Below are positions 36,153-46,437 of a stretch of DNA of 64,000 nt, piece by piece. Source of the stretch: Flavobacterium fontis (lineage in GTDB: Bacteria; Bacteroidota; Bacteroidia; Flavobacteriales; Flavobacteriaceae); NCBI RefSeq assembly GCF_900129405.1, contig NZ_FQVQ01000007.1, positions 90,800 through 154,799 of the forward strand, written 5' to 3'. Position 1 is the stretch's first letter. Each line of letters begins with the position of its first letter. A program made the position numbers and the translations under genes. A model generated the notes under the pieces. It was not told where the DNA came from. It saw only the letters and a list, made by a program, of their open reading frames with translations, and searched no databases.

Positions 36153-37604
36153 TTACGATTGCATGCGCTCTGCGTAGCCAACAGCTTCTCCGATGAGCGT
36201 TGCCGAGGTGCAGTCGGTAACTTTAACCATCACAAAGTCGCCGGGTTTGTAATTTTCTTTAGGGAAAACCACTACCGTGTTTTGCGAGTTTCTTCCACTC
36301 CAATGGGCATCCGAACGTTTGGATTCTTTTTCAATCAATACTTCAACTTCTTGTCCTAAAAAGCGGCGGGTACGTTCCCAGCCTAACTTTTGTTGCAGCG
36401 CGATAATTTCATTCAAACGACGTTTTTTAACCTCTTCAGGAACATCATCCTCCATTTTACGAGCCGCCAATGTTCCCGGACGTTCCGAATAGGCAAACAT
36501 GAATCCAAAGTCATATTTCGCATGTTCCATCAAGGATAAGGTGTCTTGATGATCTTCCTCTGTTTCAGTCGGGAAGCCAGCAATCATATCTTGTGAGAGC
36601 GAAATTTCTGGAATGATTTCATAGATTTTATCGACTAGGGCCATGTATTCTTCGCGGGTATGTTGGCGATTCATGGCTTCCAGTATACGCGTACTTCCAC
36701 TTTGCACAGGGAGGTGAATGTATTTGCAAATATTATGGTGTTTCGCCATGGTTTCAATCACCTCAATATGCATGTCCTGCGGATTGGAGGTCGAAAAGCG
36801 AAAACGCATTTTTGGGAATTGTGTCGCGCACATGTCCAAGAGTTGAGCAAAATCTACAGCCGTTGCTTTTTGCATTTCGGTTGCTTTGACAAAATCTTTT
36901 TTCAAGCCACCCCCATACCATAGATAACTGTCCACATTTTGTCCCAAAAGGGTTACTTCCTTGTAGCCTTTATCCCATAAATCTTGAATTTCAGACAAAA
37001 TACTTTGGGGTTCCCGACTGCGTTCGCGTCCACGCGTAAAAGGGACTACGCAAAAGGTACACATATTGTCACAACCGCGCGTGATCGATACAAAAGCGTT
37101 CACACCATTGCTATTCAAGCGCACAGGCGCAATATCACCATAGGTTTCTTCTTTGGACAAAATCACATTGATGGCATCGCGACCGTCTTCTACCTCTTTT
37201 AATAAGTTCGGGATATCTTTGTAGGCATCGGGACCTACTACCATGTCAACGATTTTTTCTTCATCCAAGAATTTTTCTTTCAAACGTTCGGCCATACAAC
37301 CCAAAACGCCCACTTTCATCGTAGGGTTGATTTTTTTTACCGCATTGTATTGCTCCAAACGCTTGCGAACGGTTTGTTCGGCTTTGTCACGAATCGAACA
37401 CGTATTTACCAAAACCAAATCGGCTTCCTCCAAATTTTGGGTTGTATTGTACCCTTCATTCGCCAAAATCGAAGCAACTATCTCACTGTCCGAAAAATTC
37501 ATCTGACAGCCATAGCTTTCAATAAACATTTTTTTGGTATTCCCTTGACGTTCGTCGAGAATCAAACTTTGACCTTGTATACTTTCGTTAATTTCTTTTT
37601 CCAT
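36153..37604 (-). CDS. miaB: tRNA-2-methylthio-N6-dimethylallyladenosine synthase
   Basis: 483 aa from the ATG at 37602-37604 (an upstream TTG is unlikely). A radical-SAM methylthiotransferase that modifies A37 of tRNAs. UPF0004 domain with the three cluster cysteines (ESYGCQMNFSDSE, NTCSIRDKA, GCMAERLK), radical SAM CxxxCxxC in RGCDNMCTFCVVPF, and a C-terminal TRAM domain. First gene of the long minus-strand cluster down to secG. Confidence 0.97.
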   Translation of the reverse strand: MEKEINESIQGQSLILDERQGNTKKMFIESYGCQMNFSDSEIVASILANEGYNTTQNLEEADLVLVNTCSIRDKAEQTVRKRLEQYNAVKKINPTMKVGVLGCMAERLKEKFLDEEKIVDMVVGPDAYKDIPNLLKEVEDGRDAINVILSKEETYGDIAPVRLNSNGVNAFVSITRGCDNMCTFCVVPFTRGRERSREPQSILSEIQDLWDKGYKEVTLLGQNVDSYLWYGGGLKKDFVKATEMQKATAVDFAQLLDMCATQFPKMRFRFSTSNPQDMHIEVIETMAKHHNICKYIHLPVQSGSTRILEAMNRQHTREEYMALVDKIYEIIPEISLSQDMIAGFPTETEEDHQDTLSLMEHAKYDFGFMFAYSERPGTLAARKMEDDVPEEVKKRRLNEIIALQQKLGWERTRRFLGQEVEVLIEKESKRSDAHWSGRNSQNTVVVFPKENYKPGDFVMVKVTDCTSATLIGEAVGYAERMQS

Positions 37605-37639
37605 CGACCTTTTGCCGTTCAATTGCGTGAAACGGACTG

Positions 37640-37671
37640 CAAAGATAATACTAAAATCAAAAATATGACAA
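37640..37671 (-). promoter_or_regulatory. Candidate miaB promoter
   Basis: Minus strand: TATCTTTG (37640-37647) fits TAnnTTTG, with TTG (37669-37671) 21 nt upstream as the -33 element. It lies about 36 nt before the miaB ATG. Confidence 0.55.
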
Positions 37672-37806
37672 GATGGCAGTGTTAATCTTGAGGGGGAGCT
37701 ATTTTACCGCCAATTTTAAAAAGAGTAGCCATAAAAGTAGACAAATACGCTTTTTAATTAGGTGTCTTTTGGCAACACAAACAAAGGCATTTGAAAACGC
37801 TTACTC

Positions 37807-37835
37807 TTGGAATTTAAAAAAAACACCTACTTTTG
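37807..37835 (+). promoter_or_regulatory. Candidate topA promoter
   Basis: TTG at 37807-37809, an 18-nt spacer and TACTTTTG at 37828-37835 fit the Bacteroidetes consensus; the ATG follows at 37854, so the leader would be short. Confidence 0.6.
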
Positions 37836-37853
37836 CCCCAAACAAAACAATGA

Positions 37854-40358
37854 ATGGCAAAAAATTTAGTGATTGTAGAGTCGCCTGCCAAGGCCAAAAC
37901 CATTGAAAAATTTCTCGGGAAAGATTTTCAGGTGGAATCGAGTTATGGACATATTGCCGATTTGCCCTCTAAGGAAATAGGCGTTGACGTTGCCAATGGA
38001 TTCAAGCCCAAATACGAAGTTTCTCCCGATAAAAAAGCCTTGGTTAAAAAACTCAAAGATCTTGCTAAAACAGCCGAAATGGTGTGGTTGGCTTCCGATG
38101 AAGACCGGGAAGGAGAAGCGATTTCCTGGCATTTGGCGGAAGAGTTGAAGTTGGATCACCAAAAAACAAAACGCATTGTTTTTCATGAAATTACGAAAAC
38201 GGCTATCCAAAAAGCGATCGAAAACCCACGAGGAATCGATTATAATTTGGTCAATGCGCAGCAAGCCCGTCGTGTACTCGATCGTTTGGTAGGGTATGAG
38301 TTGTCGCCCGTGTTATGGAAAAAAGTAAAAGGGGGACTCTCAGCAGGACGTGTACAATCGGTTTCTGTGCGTTTGATTGTGGAGCGCGAACGCGAAATCC
38401 AAGCCTTTAAACCCGAAGCCTCCTACAGCATTTCTGCCGAATTCACCAACGAAGACGGTAAAGTAGTAAAAGCGAAATTGTCTAAAAACTTTACTACGCG
38501 TCAACAAGCTGAACAGTTTTTGCAAAGCAATATGGCGTCTACTTACAAAGTAGGCGATTTAGAAACCAAACCTGCGAAGAAATCACCAGCACCACCATTT
38601 ACAACGTCAACCTTACAACAAGAGGCAGCCCGTAAATTGTATTTGCCGGTGGGTATTACGATGCAAATTGCTCAGCGTTTGTATGAAGCGGGGTTAATTA
38701 CTTATATGAGAACGGATAGTGTTAACTTATCCCAAGAAGCGATGGCGGCTGCAAAAGCTGAAATTTCTCGTTCGTATGGGCCTGAGTTTAGCAAACCACG
38801 AAATTTCAATACCAAATCAAAAGGGGCGCAAGAAGCACACGAAGCGATTCGTCCCACCGATATGTCGCGTCACTCCGTTGATATTGATCGCGACCAAGCC
38901 CGTTTGTATGATTTAATTTGGAAACGCACCTTGGCTTCACAAATGAGTGACGCCGAATTGGAGCGCACCAATGTCAAGATTGTGGCCAACAACCATTCCG
39001 AACAATTTGTAGCTTCAGGGGAAGTCATCAAGTTTGAAGGCTTCTTAAAAGTGTATTTGGAAGGTCATGATGACGATGAAGAAGAGCAAGAAGGCATGTT
39101 GCCCGCCATGAAAGTTGGAGAAACATTGTTGAATCGATGGATAACAGCAACGGAACGTTTTTCTCGTCCGCCAAGTCGTTATACTGAGGCTTCTTTAGTA
39201 AAGAAATTAGAAGAGTTAGGGATTGGTCGTCCTTCTACCTATGCACCAACAATTTCAACTATTATTGGTCGTAATTATGTTGAAAAAGGAAGTTTTGAAG
39301 GGCAAGAACGCAGTTATCAGCAATTAACCTTGAAACAAGGGAAGCTTTTGGCCCAAACCTTAAAAGAAAATGTAGGTTCTGATAAAGGAAAATTAGTGCC
39401 TACCGATATTGGGATTATCGTGAATGATTTCTTGGTTAAAAACTTTGAAACGATTCTCGACTATAATTTTACGGCAAAAGTTGAGCAAGATTTTGACGAA
39501 ATCGCTGAAGGTAACCGCGATTGGGCAGCGATTATGAATGATTTCTACAATCACTTTCATCCCAATGTAGTGGATGTGGAACAAAATGCCGATCGGGAAA
39601 GCGGGGAACGGATATTGGGTACCGATCCCAAAACAGGAAAACCCGTCTCAGTGCGTTTGGGGAAATTTGGACCCATGGCACAAATCGGTGAGGCAGAGGA
39701 TACGGCCAAACAATTTGCCAGTTTACGTCAAGATCAAAACATCAGTACCGTTACGCTAGAAGAAGTCTTGAACTTGTTTGAATTACCCAAAAAATTAGGG
39801 GTATATCAAGGCGAGGAAATTGAGGTCAACAATGGGCGTTTCGGACCCTATGTGCGTTTTGGGAAACAGTTTATTTCACTTCCCAAAGGGATGGACCCTA
39901 TGGACGCGACTATGGAGTTGGCACAACAATTAATTGATGAGAAGAATCAAGCCGATGCTCCCATTGGTTCTTACGATGGGTTGCCCGTTCAAAAAGGAGT
40001 TGGACGCTTTGGTCCCTTTATTAAATGGAATGGGATGTTTATCAATGTGAGTAAGAAATATAATTTCGACCATCTTTCAGACGAGGATATTCAAAATTTA
40101 ATTGTAGATAAACTCCAAAAAGAAGAAGAAAAAGTACTTCAAGAATGGCCTGAGGAGAAAATCCGTATCGAAAAAGCGCGTTGGGGACGCTCGGTCATTT
40201 TGAAAGGAAAATTAAAAGTAGAATTAAACAAGGATGTTGATGCTACGAAGTTGACTTTAGAGGAGGTAAAAGCCCTGTTGGAGAAAAAAGCACCAGCAAA
40301 GAAAGCGACTGCCAAAAAGGCTCCAGCTAAGAAAACTGCAACAACCAAAAAGAAATAA
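37854..40358 (+). CDS. topA: DNA topoisomerase I (type IA)
   Basis: 834 aa. Toprim domain at the N-terminus (LVIVESPAKAKTIEKFL, then WLASDEDREGEAISWHL), type IA core with active-site Tyr284 in LITYMRTDS, and repeated C-terminal domains (LGKFGPMAQIG, FGPYVRFGKQF, RFGPFIKWNG) without zinc cysteines. The end is a lysine/alanine-rich tail that resembles histone-like tails and may bind DNA. Relaxes negative supercoils. It starts just after its own promoter and is 6 bp upstream of the arginase-like gene. Confidence 0.98.
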   Translation: MAKNLVIVESPAKAKTIEKFLGKDFQVESSYGHIADLPSKEIGVDVANGFKPKYEVSPDKKALVKKLKDLAKTAEMVWLASDEDREGEAISWHLAEELKLDHQKTKRIVFHEITKTAIQKAIENPRGIDYNLVNAQQARRVLDRLVGYELSPVLWKKVKGGLSAGRVQSVSVRLIVEREREIQAFKPEASYSISAEFTNEDGKVVKAKLSKNFTTRQQAEQFLQSNMASTYKVGDLETKPAKKSPAPPFTTSTLQQEAARKLYLPVGITMQIAQRLYEAGLITYMRTDSVNLSQEAMAAAKAEISRSYGPEFSKPRNFNTKSKGAQEAHEAIRPTDMSRHSVDIDRDQARLYDLIWKRTLASQMSDAELERTNVKIVANNHSEQFVASGEVIKFEGFLKVYLEGHDDDEEEQEGMLPAMKVGETLLNRWITATERFSRPPSRYTEASLVKKLEELGIGRPSTYAPTISTIIGRNYVEKGSFEGQERSYQQLTLKQGKLLAQTLKENVGSDKGKLVPTDIGIIVNDFLVKNFETILDYNFTAKVEQDFDEIAEGNRDWAAIMNDFYNHFHPNVVDVEQNADRESGERILGTDPKTGKPVSVRLGKFGPMAQIGEAEDTAKQFASLRQDQNISTVTLEEVLNLFELPKKLGVYQGEEIEVNNGRFGPYVRFGKQFISLPKGMDPMDATMELAQQLIDEKNQADAPIGSYDGLPVQKGVGRFGPFIKWNGMFINVSKKYNFDHLSDEDIQNLIVDKLQKEEEKVLQEWPEEKIRIEKARWGRSVILKGKLKVELNKDVDATKLTLEEVKALLEKKAPAKKATAKKAPAKKTATTKKK

Positions 40359-40364
40359 AAGGTT

Positions 40365-41516
40365 ATGGAATTTGATTTTCTAACCCCCTTGGAGACCGAT
40401 CTGGTAATCGATATCAAACGATTGTCTTCACAACAATTGGGACAAAAAGTTGTATTTCACACCCAAGAAGCTTTTCCCGATGTAACCCAAATAGATATTG
40501 CCATTATAGGCGTGCCTGAAAATAGAGGGGCGCAAAGTTATGTGGCGCTCGAGGATCTTTCCGAAGTACGAATGCAATTGTATCGCCTGTTTCCTGGGAA
40601 TTGGAATAAAATTATTGCCGATATGGGCGATATCAATCCGGGGAATTCGCCCGAGGATACCTATTATGCTTTGCGAAAGGTAGTTTCCAAGTTATTGAAG
40701 AATAAAGTTATACCTATTATTATTGGAGGTTCTCAAGATCTAACGTATGCCGTTTACAGAGGGTATGATGATTTAGAACAAATGGTCAACTTGGTCGCGA
40801 TTGACAACCGTTTTGATTTTGGCAAACAGGATGATAGTATTCCCGCGTTGGCGTACTTATCCAAAATGATTGTTGAAGAGCCAACCAATTTGTTTAATTA
40901 CAGCAACGTAGGGTATCAAACGTATTATAATTCACAAGAGGAAATCGATTTAATCGAGAAATTATATTTTGATGCCTACCGATTAGGCGATGTGAGTGCG
41001 CAAGTAGCTCTTGCTGAACCTGTTTTTCGGGACGCTGATTTGGTGAGTTTGGATATGACCTCAGTGAAATCCTCGGATTCGGGTAATTTTATCGATTTTC
41101 AACCCAACGGATTTAACGGAAAAGAAATTTGTGCTTTGGCACGTTACGCAGGGATTAGCGATAAAGTAAGTGCCTTTGGGATTTTTAACCATCAAGCCAC
41201 AGCTCAAGAAGCGCCACTTATGGCACAAATTATTTGGTATTTCATGGAAGGCGTAAATTTCCGTTCCAATGAATATCCTTTTGGTAGCCGAGAGCACTAT
41301 CTAAAATATATTGTGCCTTTTGAGAACGAAGAAATTGTGTTTTACAAGAGCAATAAAACCGACCGCTGGTGGATTGAAGTTCCATTTTTTTCAAACATAC
41401 ACAATAAGCTTCATAAAAACACGTTATTGCCCTGTACGCATGACGATTATTTAGCGGCTTGCAATCAAGAGTTCCCCGAGCGCTGGTGGAAGGCACAACG
41501 AAAGAGTATTTTATAA
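40365..41516 (+). CDS. Arginase-fold protein lacking canonical metal ligands
   Basis: 383 aa, annotated in relatives as formimidoylglutamase/arginase family. The fold-defining strands are present, but the metal-binding motifs are changed: GGDHS is GGSQD (121-125), DAHxD is DNRFD (147-151), and the SxDxDxxDP motif is SLDMTSVKSSD (228-238). The hydrolase is therefore probably inactive or uses a different site. It lies 6 bp after topA and 220 bp before gldK. Its link to gliding or type IX secretion is inferred only from position. Confidence 0.82.
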   Translation: MEFDFLTPLETDLVIDIKRLSSQQLGQKVVFHTQEAFPDVTQIDIAIIGVPENRGAQSYVALEDLSEVRMQLYRLFPGNWNKIIADMGDINPGNSPEDTYYALRKVVSKLLKNKVIPIIIGGSQDLTYAVYRGYDDLEQMVNLVAIDNRFDFGKQDDSIPALAYLSKMIVEEPTNLFNYSNVGYQTYYNSQEEIDLIEKLYFDAYRLGDVSAQVALAEPVFRDADLVSLDMTSVKSSDSGNFIDFQPNGFNGKEICALARYAGISDKVSAFGIFNHQATAQEAPLMAQIIWYFMEGVNFRSNEYPFGSREHYLKYIVPFENEEIVFYKSNKTDRWWIEVPFFSNIHNKLHKNTLLPCTHDDYLAACNQEFPERWWKAQRKSIL

Positions 41517-41736
41517 AAATTAAGCAACATTTGTAAGAAAAATATTGCAAAAAACACTAAAATTGCTTTTAAGCGATAAAAAAATGCACTTTATCGACAC
41601 TTTTTTATGGTCAATTCAACTTTAGTTGTATTTTTGATTTGTGAAAAAAATTTTAAGAAGCAAATAATTGTTTTTTTGAAAAATAATAGATAGGTTTACG
41701 GCCTCAAAAAAAATAACATAAATTAACCCAAGTTAT

Positions 41737-43149
41737 ATGAAGAAGTTCATTGCGTTTGCATCTGTTTTAACCCTATTAGCCAGCTGTGGAAAGTCCAGTG
41801 ACAAGGGCGAATTAGTAGGAGTTAAGGGTAAAAAATGGCATCCTGAAAAACCCTACGGAATGACATTGGTTCCCGGTGGAGCTTTCATCATGGGTAAATC
41901 AGATGATGATTTAGCTAATGTACAAGATGCACCTACGAAAACAGTGACCGTTCGTTCCTTTTACATGGACGAAACAGAAATCACAAACAGTGAATACCGT
42001 CAGTTTGTAGAATGGGTTAAGGACTCTATCATTCGCGTGCGTTTGGCTATCTTAGCTGATGAGGTGGGTGTAAAACCTGGAGCTGGGAAAGGTGGAAAAG
42101 GCGGTGGAAGTATCGGTGATTTCGCTTTTGCAGATCAAGATCCAGCGAAAATGACGCCTTACGACAAATACATGTACGAGAATTATTACAGTGTTGGTAC
42201 AGCTGATGATCCGTATGCTGGTCGTCGTTTGAATCGTAAAGTAAAATTGATTACCGATACAAAAAAATATCCAGATGAATATTATGTAGAGGTTATGGAC
42301 TCTATGTATTTGCCAGCTACTGAATCGTACAATGGTTTACGTACCATTGATGTAAACAAATTAGAATTCCGTTATTCATGGATGGATATTCAAGCAGCTG
42401 CCAAAGCTAAAGTAGGGAAACGCAGCAAGTTCATCCGCAATGAGAAAACAAGAGTATATCCCGATACCACTGTATGGATTAAGGACTTTGCTTACTCGTA
42501 TAATGAACCAATGCATAATGATTACTTCTGGCACCAAGCGTATGGGGACTATCCTGTAGTAGGTGTGAATTGGAAGCAAGCGAAAGCATTTTGTGCTTGG
42601 AGAACGTTAAATAAAAATGTATATATCAAATCCAAGAAAAAAGGAAGAGATCTAGTAAACTCTTTCCGTTTGCCAACCGAGGCAGAGTGGGAATATGCGG
42701 CACGCGGTGGTCTAGAATCAGCAACCTATCCTTGGGGTGGACCTTATGCTAAGAATGATCGCGGTTGTTTTATGGCTAACTTCAAGCCAAATCGTGGGGA
42801 CTATGCTGCCGACCAAGCCTTGTACACTGTTGAAGCCAAATCATTTGAGCCCAACGGATACAACTTGTATAACATGTCAGGTAACGTAGCCGAATGGACC
42901 GATTCATCGTATGATGCTGCTGCTTACGAATACGTATCAACAATGAACCCTAATGTTCCCGATACGTCCAACAAGCGTAAGGTTGTTCGTGGCGGTTCAT
43001 GGAAAGACGTAGCCTACTTCCTTCAAGTAGGGACTCGTGATTTCGAATACCAAGATACAGCACGTAGTTACATTGGTTTCCGTACCGTACAAGATTATAT
43101 GGGTACGCAAGTAACTGGTAATGCTGGAAAAGCGGGAAGACGTCGCTAA
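41737..43149 (+). CDS. gldK: Gliding motility / T9SS lipoprotein GldK
   Basis: 470 aa. Lipobox LLASC (Cys17). The rest is a formylglycine-generating-enzyme-like (FGE-sulfatase) fold: GMTLVPGGAFIMG, FYMDETEITNSEYRQFV, FRLPTEAEWEYAARGG, VVRGGSWKD, SYIGFRTVQD. With GldN it forms the periplasmic ring of the type IX secretion system. First gene of gldKLMN. A 220-nt AT-rich region upstream contains TATTTTTG at 41629-41636, a possible -7 box, though without an evident -33. Confidence 0.97.
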   Translation: MKKFIAFASVLTLLASCGKSSDKGELVGVKGKKWHPEKPYGMTLVPGGAFIMGKSDDDLANVQDAPTKTVTVRSFYMDETEITNSEYRQFVEWVKDSIIRVRLAILADEVGVKPGAGKGGKGGGSIGDFAFADQDPAKMTPYDKYMYENYYSVGTADDPYAGRRLNRKVKLITDTKKYPDEYYVEVMDSMYLPATESYNGLRTIDVNKLEFRYSWMDIQAAAKAKVGKRSKFIRNEKTRVYPDTTVWIKDFAYSYNEPMHNDYFWHQAYGDYPVVGVNWKQAKAFCAWRTLNKNVYIKSKKKGRDLVNSFRLPTEAEWEYAARGGLESATYPWGGPYAKNDRGCFMANFKPNRGDYAADQALYTVEAKSFEPNGYNLYNMSGNVAEWTDSSYDAAAYEYVSTMNPNVPDTSNKRKVVRGGSWKDVAYFLQVGTRDFEYQDTARSYIGFRTVQDYMGTQVTGNAGKAGRRR

Positions 43150-43210
43150 TTCAAATTGTATATTAACTAACTTAATTATATTAAACTTAACTAACTAAAT
43201 TATTATTATT

Positions 43211-43840
43211 ATGGGACTATTACCACCTAGAGTTATGAATTTCACCTACGGTATGGGTGCGGCTGTTGTAATTATTGGAGCGTTGTTCAAATTGATGCAC
43301 TGGCCAGGAGCAAGTTTGATGTTGATCATCGGTTTGAGTACAGAAGCTTTGATTTTCGGTCTTTCTGCTTTTGATGCTCCTGAAAAAGAATTGGATTGGT
43401 CTTTGGTGTATCCTGAGTTAGCAGGAGGTCAAGCTAAACCACGTGAGAAAAAAGAAAACCCAACAGAAGCTCAAGGTTTGTTGTCACAAAAATTAGACAA
43501 CTTATTGAAAGAAGCTAAAATTGATGGTGAATTGATGGCTAGCTTAGGAAACAGTATCAAAAACTTTGAAGGTGCTGCAAAAGCCATTTCTCCAACCGTT
43601 GACTCGGTAGCTTCTACTAAAAAATATGCAGAAGAGATGACCAAAGCGGCTACGCAATTGGAAACTCTAAACAGTTTATATCAAGTTCAGTTACAAGCTG
43701 CTGAGCGCAACGCGCAAATCAACAACGAAGTAGCTGAGAACAACTTAAAATTAAAAGATCAAATGCAGTCGTTGGCTTCCAACTTACAGTCGTTAAACTC
43801 TGTATATGGAGGTATGTTATCTGCAATGAGCAACCGATAA
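43211..43840 (+). CDS. gldL: Gliding motility / T9SS inner-membrane protein GldL
   Basis: 209 aa. Two N-terminal membrane helices (about 13-30 and 37-55) with the family residues MGAAVVIIGALFKLMHWPGA and the acidic residue in the second helix (TEALIFG), then a helical cytoplasmic domain. With GldM it forms the proton-powered motor of type IX secretion and gliding. Gap of 61 bp after gldK, 53 bp before gldM. Confidence 0.97.
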   Translation: MGLLPPRVMNFTYGMGAAVVIIGALFKLMHWPGASLMLIIGLSTEALIFGLSAFDAPEKELDWSLVYPELAGGQAKPREKKENPTEAQGLLSQKLDNLLKEAKIDGELMASLGNSIKNFEGAAKAISPTVDSVASTKKYAEEMTKAATQLETLNSLYQVQLQAAERNAQINNEVAENNLKLKDQMQSLASNLQSLNSVYGGMLSAMSNR

Positions 43841-43893
43841 TTAGTTTTAAACGCTCATTATTTATTTTAACGAATTAAAACTAATTAGAAGAA

Positions 43894-45429
43894 ATGGCAG
43901 GAGGAAAATTAACCCCTAGACAGAAGATGATTAACCTGATGTACTTGGTTTTCATCGCGATGTTGGCATTGAACATGTCGAAAGAAGTACTTTCGGCGTT
44001 CGGTTTGATGAATGAAAAGTTTAATGGAATTAATGCAACTCAAACGGAACAAAATTCGAAGCTTGCCCAATTATTAGGACAAAAAGCTGCTGAGAATCCA
44101 GGATTTGCTGCATCATTGGCTTTATCAAAGCAAGTAAATACGGCTACCAATGAGTTTTATGATTTCATTGAGCAAGTTAAAAATGAAGATATCTTAAAGG
44201 ATTTCAAACCTGAAAACGGTGTTTTACCTTACGAATCCATGGATAAGTCGAATATCGATGAGAAATGGTTCAAAGGTGATGGATATTCCAAAAGAGGTCA
44301 AGAAATTATTGAACGTATTGATGCTTATCGTAACAAAATGAAAGAGTTGTTTGGAAAAGATGCCAAATACCAACCTCTTTTAAATAAAATCGATAAAATG
44401 TTTAGCACTGAAAAAATCAAAGATAAAGAAGGTGTTAACAAATTGTATTTAGATTACCACTACAAAGGATTTCCAGCTATTGCATCTGTAGCTAAGTTAA
44501 CAGCTTTGCAAAATGACTTGAAAACCATTGAAAACGAATCATACAACATTTTCTTAGGAAACGCGTATAAAGAAGCAGCTTCTATGAAGAACTTCCAAGC
44601 TATTGTAGTTCTTGATAAAAATGCATACTTCGAAGGAGAAACAATCAAAGGTAAAGTTGTTTTAGGTCGTTATGACAAAAACACTGTTCCTACAAGTTTC
44701 TCAGGTCCTGGTAAAATTGAAAATGGTCAAGCCGTTATTTCGATGACTGCAGGTGGAGTAGGTGAACATAAATTAGGAGGTAAATTTACTTTCTTAGAAG
44801 ATGGAAAGCCTGTGCCACTTGATTTCGAAGGTTCTTATGTTGTTGTACCACGTCCTAATTCTGCCAACATTTCAGCAGATAAAATGAATGTGGTGTACCG
44901 TGGGTTATCTAACCCAATGACAATTTCTTTTGCAGGTATTTCTGACAACAATGTAACAGCTTCAGCCCCTGGTCTTCGTTCAATTGGAAAAGGAAAGTAT
45001 GATTTGAATCCTGGTACAGGAACCGAAGTAACCATTAATGTTACAGGAAAAATGGGTGATGGTAAAACGGTTTCTGATAGAAAAGTTTTCCGTATCAAAA
45101 ATATTCCTGCACCACTCGGAGCAATTGGTGGAAAAGAAGGTATTCAAAAAGGTGCAAAATCGCGATTACAAGCTTCACAAATTACTGCTGTATTACCCGA
45201 TTTCTTGTATGATTTAAAATTCAAAGTTACTCAATTTGCATTTAAAGTACCTGGACAAGCCTCTATCGTAGTAAATGGAGATCGTTTGAGTCCTCAGTGT
45301 ATTGCTGCTTTAGCACGTGTATCAAAAGGAGATCAAGTCACCATTTCTGACATAAAATGTAAAATTGATGGAGGAGGTTCTGAAGTAAAAATTAAAGATG
45401 CAGCTCCTGCCATCTATGAAATACAATAA
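43894..45429 (+). CDS. gldM: Gliding motility / T9SS motor protein GldM
   Basis: 511 aa. A single N-terminal transmembrane helix (about 14-33, MINLMYLVFIAMLALNMSKE) and a long periplasmic part of helical and beta domains. Together with GldL it makes the rotary motor that drives the T9SS; the periplasmic part reaches the GldKN ring. Standard length and position. Confidence 0.97.
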   Translation: MAGGKLTPRQKMINLMYLVFIAMLALNMSKEVLSAFGLMNEKFNGINATQTEQNSKLAQLLGQKAAENPGFAASLALSKQVNTATNEFYDFIEQVKNEDILKDFKPENGVLPYESMDKSNIDEKWFKGDGYSKRGQEIIERIDAYRNKMKELFGKDAKYQPLLNKIDKMFSTEKIKDKEGVNKLYLDYHYKGFPAIASVAKLTALQNDLKTIENESYNIFLGNAYKEAASMKNFQAIVVLDKNAYFEGETIKGKVVLGRYDKNTVPTSFSGPGKIENGQAVISMTAGGVGEHKLGGKFTFLEDGKPVPLDFEGSYVVVPRPNSANISADKMNVVYRGLSNPMTISFAGISDNNVTASAPGLRSIGKGKYDLNPGTGTEVTINVTGKMGDGKTVSDRKVFRIKNIPAPLGAIGGKEGIQKGAKSRLQASQITAVLPDFLYDLKFKVTQFAFKVPGQASIVVNGDRLSPQCIAALARVSKGDQVTISDIKCKIDGGGSEVKIKDAAPAIYEIQ

Positions 45430-45470
45430 TGCTTAACGAAAGCCGTTGTACCTTAAATAACTGAATTAAA

Positions 45471-46382
45471 ATGAAATTGAAAACCCTTTTATTAATTGCC
45501 ATCGGAGTGATAGAAACATCTGTTTCTGCGCAATCGAATTTATTGAATGCTAAAACTCCGGATGAAATCGGTAAAAAGACGGCTGCTCAGTTGGAATCCG
45601 ATAATGACAAACCACTACCGTATGGTTATGTGCATGATCGTGATGTATTGATGGGTAAAATGATCTGGGAAAACATTGACTTGGACGAACGAGTGAATTT
45701 CCCCCTTTATTACCCGGTAGATACCGCGTATGTTGGGAAAGAACGACGTTCCTTATTCGCAGTCTTGTTAAAAGGTATCAAGGATGGAAAGATAACAGAA
45801 GTGTATGCTGATGATTATTTTAATATCAAGAAATCTTTGAAAGATATGGAGTCAGTTTTCAAATATATTGATACAACTGAAGCAGGTATTGATGAGATGA
45901 ATAATTATCTAGATGATTATAAATCAGGTCGAAAGGTTTTAGATAAGCAATATATTAATGAAACTGAGTTAGATGCTTCTGATATTTCGGGCTACAAAGT
46001 AAAAGGTTTTTGGTACTTCGACAAACGTCAAAGTGAATTGAAATACCGCTTAATGGCTATTTGTCCACTAGCTGTTGAGGCTCGTGATAAAGCGAAAGGT
46101 AATAACGACCCTATTGAATTATTCTGGGTTTATTTTCCTTCAGTTCGAAACATTCTGCACGAAGCCAAAGCCTTCAATGACCGAAATTCCGCCATGCCTA
46201 TTACGTTTGATCAATTATTGAATTCACGTCGTTTTAATGGTGTGATTTATAAAGAAGAAAACGTATACGGTGACCGTACGATTCAAGATTACATGAAAGA
46301 TAACGCACAGTCCCAGCTCCTCGAGTCAGAGCGCGTTAAAGAGAAAATACGTAATTTTGAACAAGACATGTGGAATTACTAA
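45471..46382 (+). CDS. gldN: Gliding motility / T9SS periplasmic protein GldN
   Basis: 303 aa. Signal peptide 1-20 (VSAQ). Family segments VLMGKMIWENIDLDERVNFP and KVKGFWYFDKRQSELKYRL, and IKEENVYGDRTIQDY-like YKEENVYGDRTIQDYM near the end. Forms the periplasmic ring with GldK. Last gene of gldKLMN; a strong hairpin terminator follows 26 bp later. Confidence 0.96.
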   Translation: MKLKTLLLIAIGVIETSVSAQSNLLNAKTPDEIGKKTAAQLESDNDKPLPYGYVHDRDVLMGKMIWENIDLDERVNFPLYYPVDTAYVGKERRSLFAVLLKGIKDGKITEVYADDYFNIKKSLKDMESVFKYIDTTEAGIDEMNNYLDDYKSGRKVLDKQYINETELDASDISGYKVKGFWYFDKRQSELKYRLMAICPLAVEARDKAKGNNDPIELFWVYFPSVRNILHEAKAFNDRNSAMPITFDQLLNSRRFNGVIYKEENVYGDRTIQDYMKDNAQSQLLESERVKEKIRNFEQDMWNY

Positions 46383-46408
46383 ATTTCAATTTCAATTCTA
46401 AACATAGA

Positions 46409-46437
46409 AACTCCTACCTTTGGTGGGAGTTTTTTTT
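46409..46437 (+). terminator. gldKLMN terminator abutting the next start codon
   Basis: AACTCCTACC (46409-46418) pairs with GGTGGGAGTT (46422-46431) with one G-U pair and a 3-nt loop, then a T run to 46437. The following ATG begins at 46438. Confidence 0.8.
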
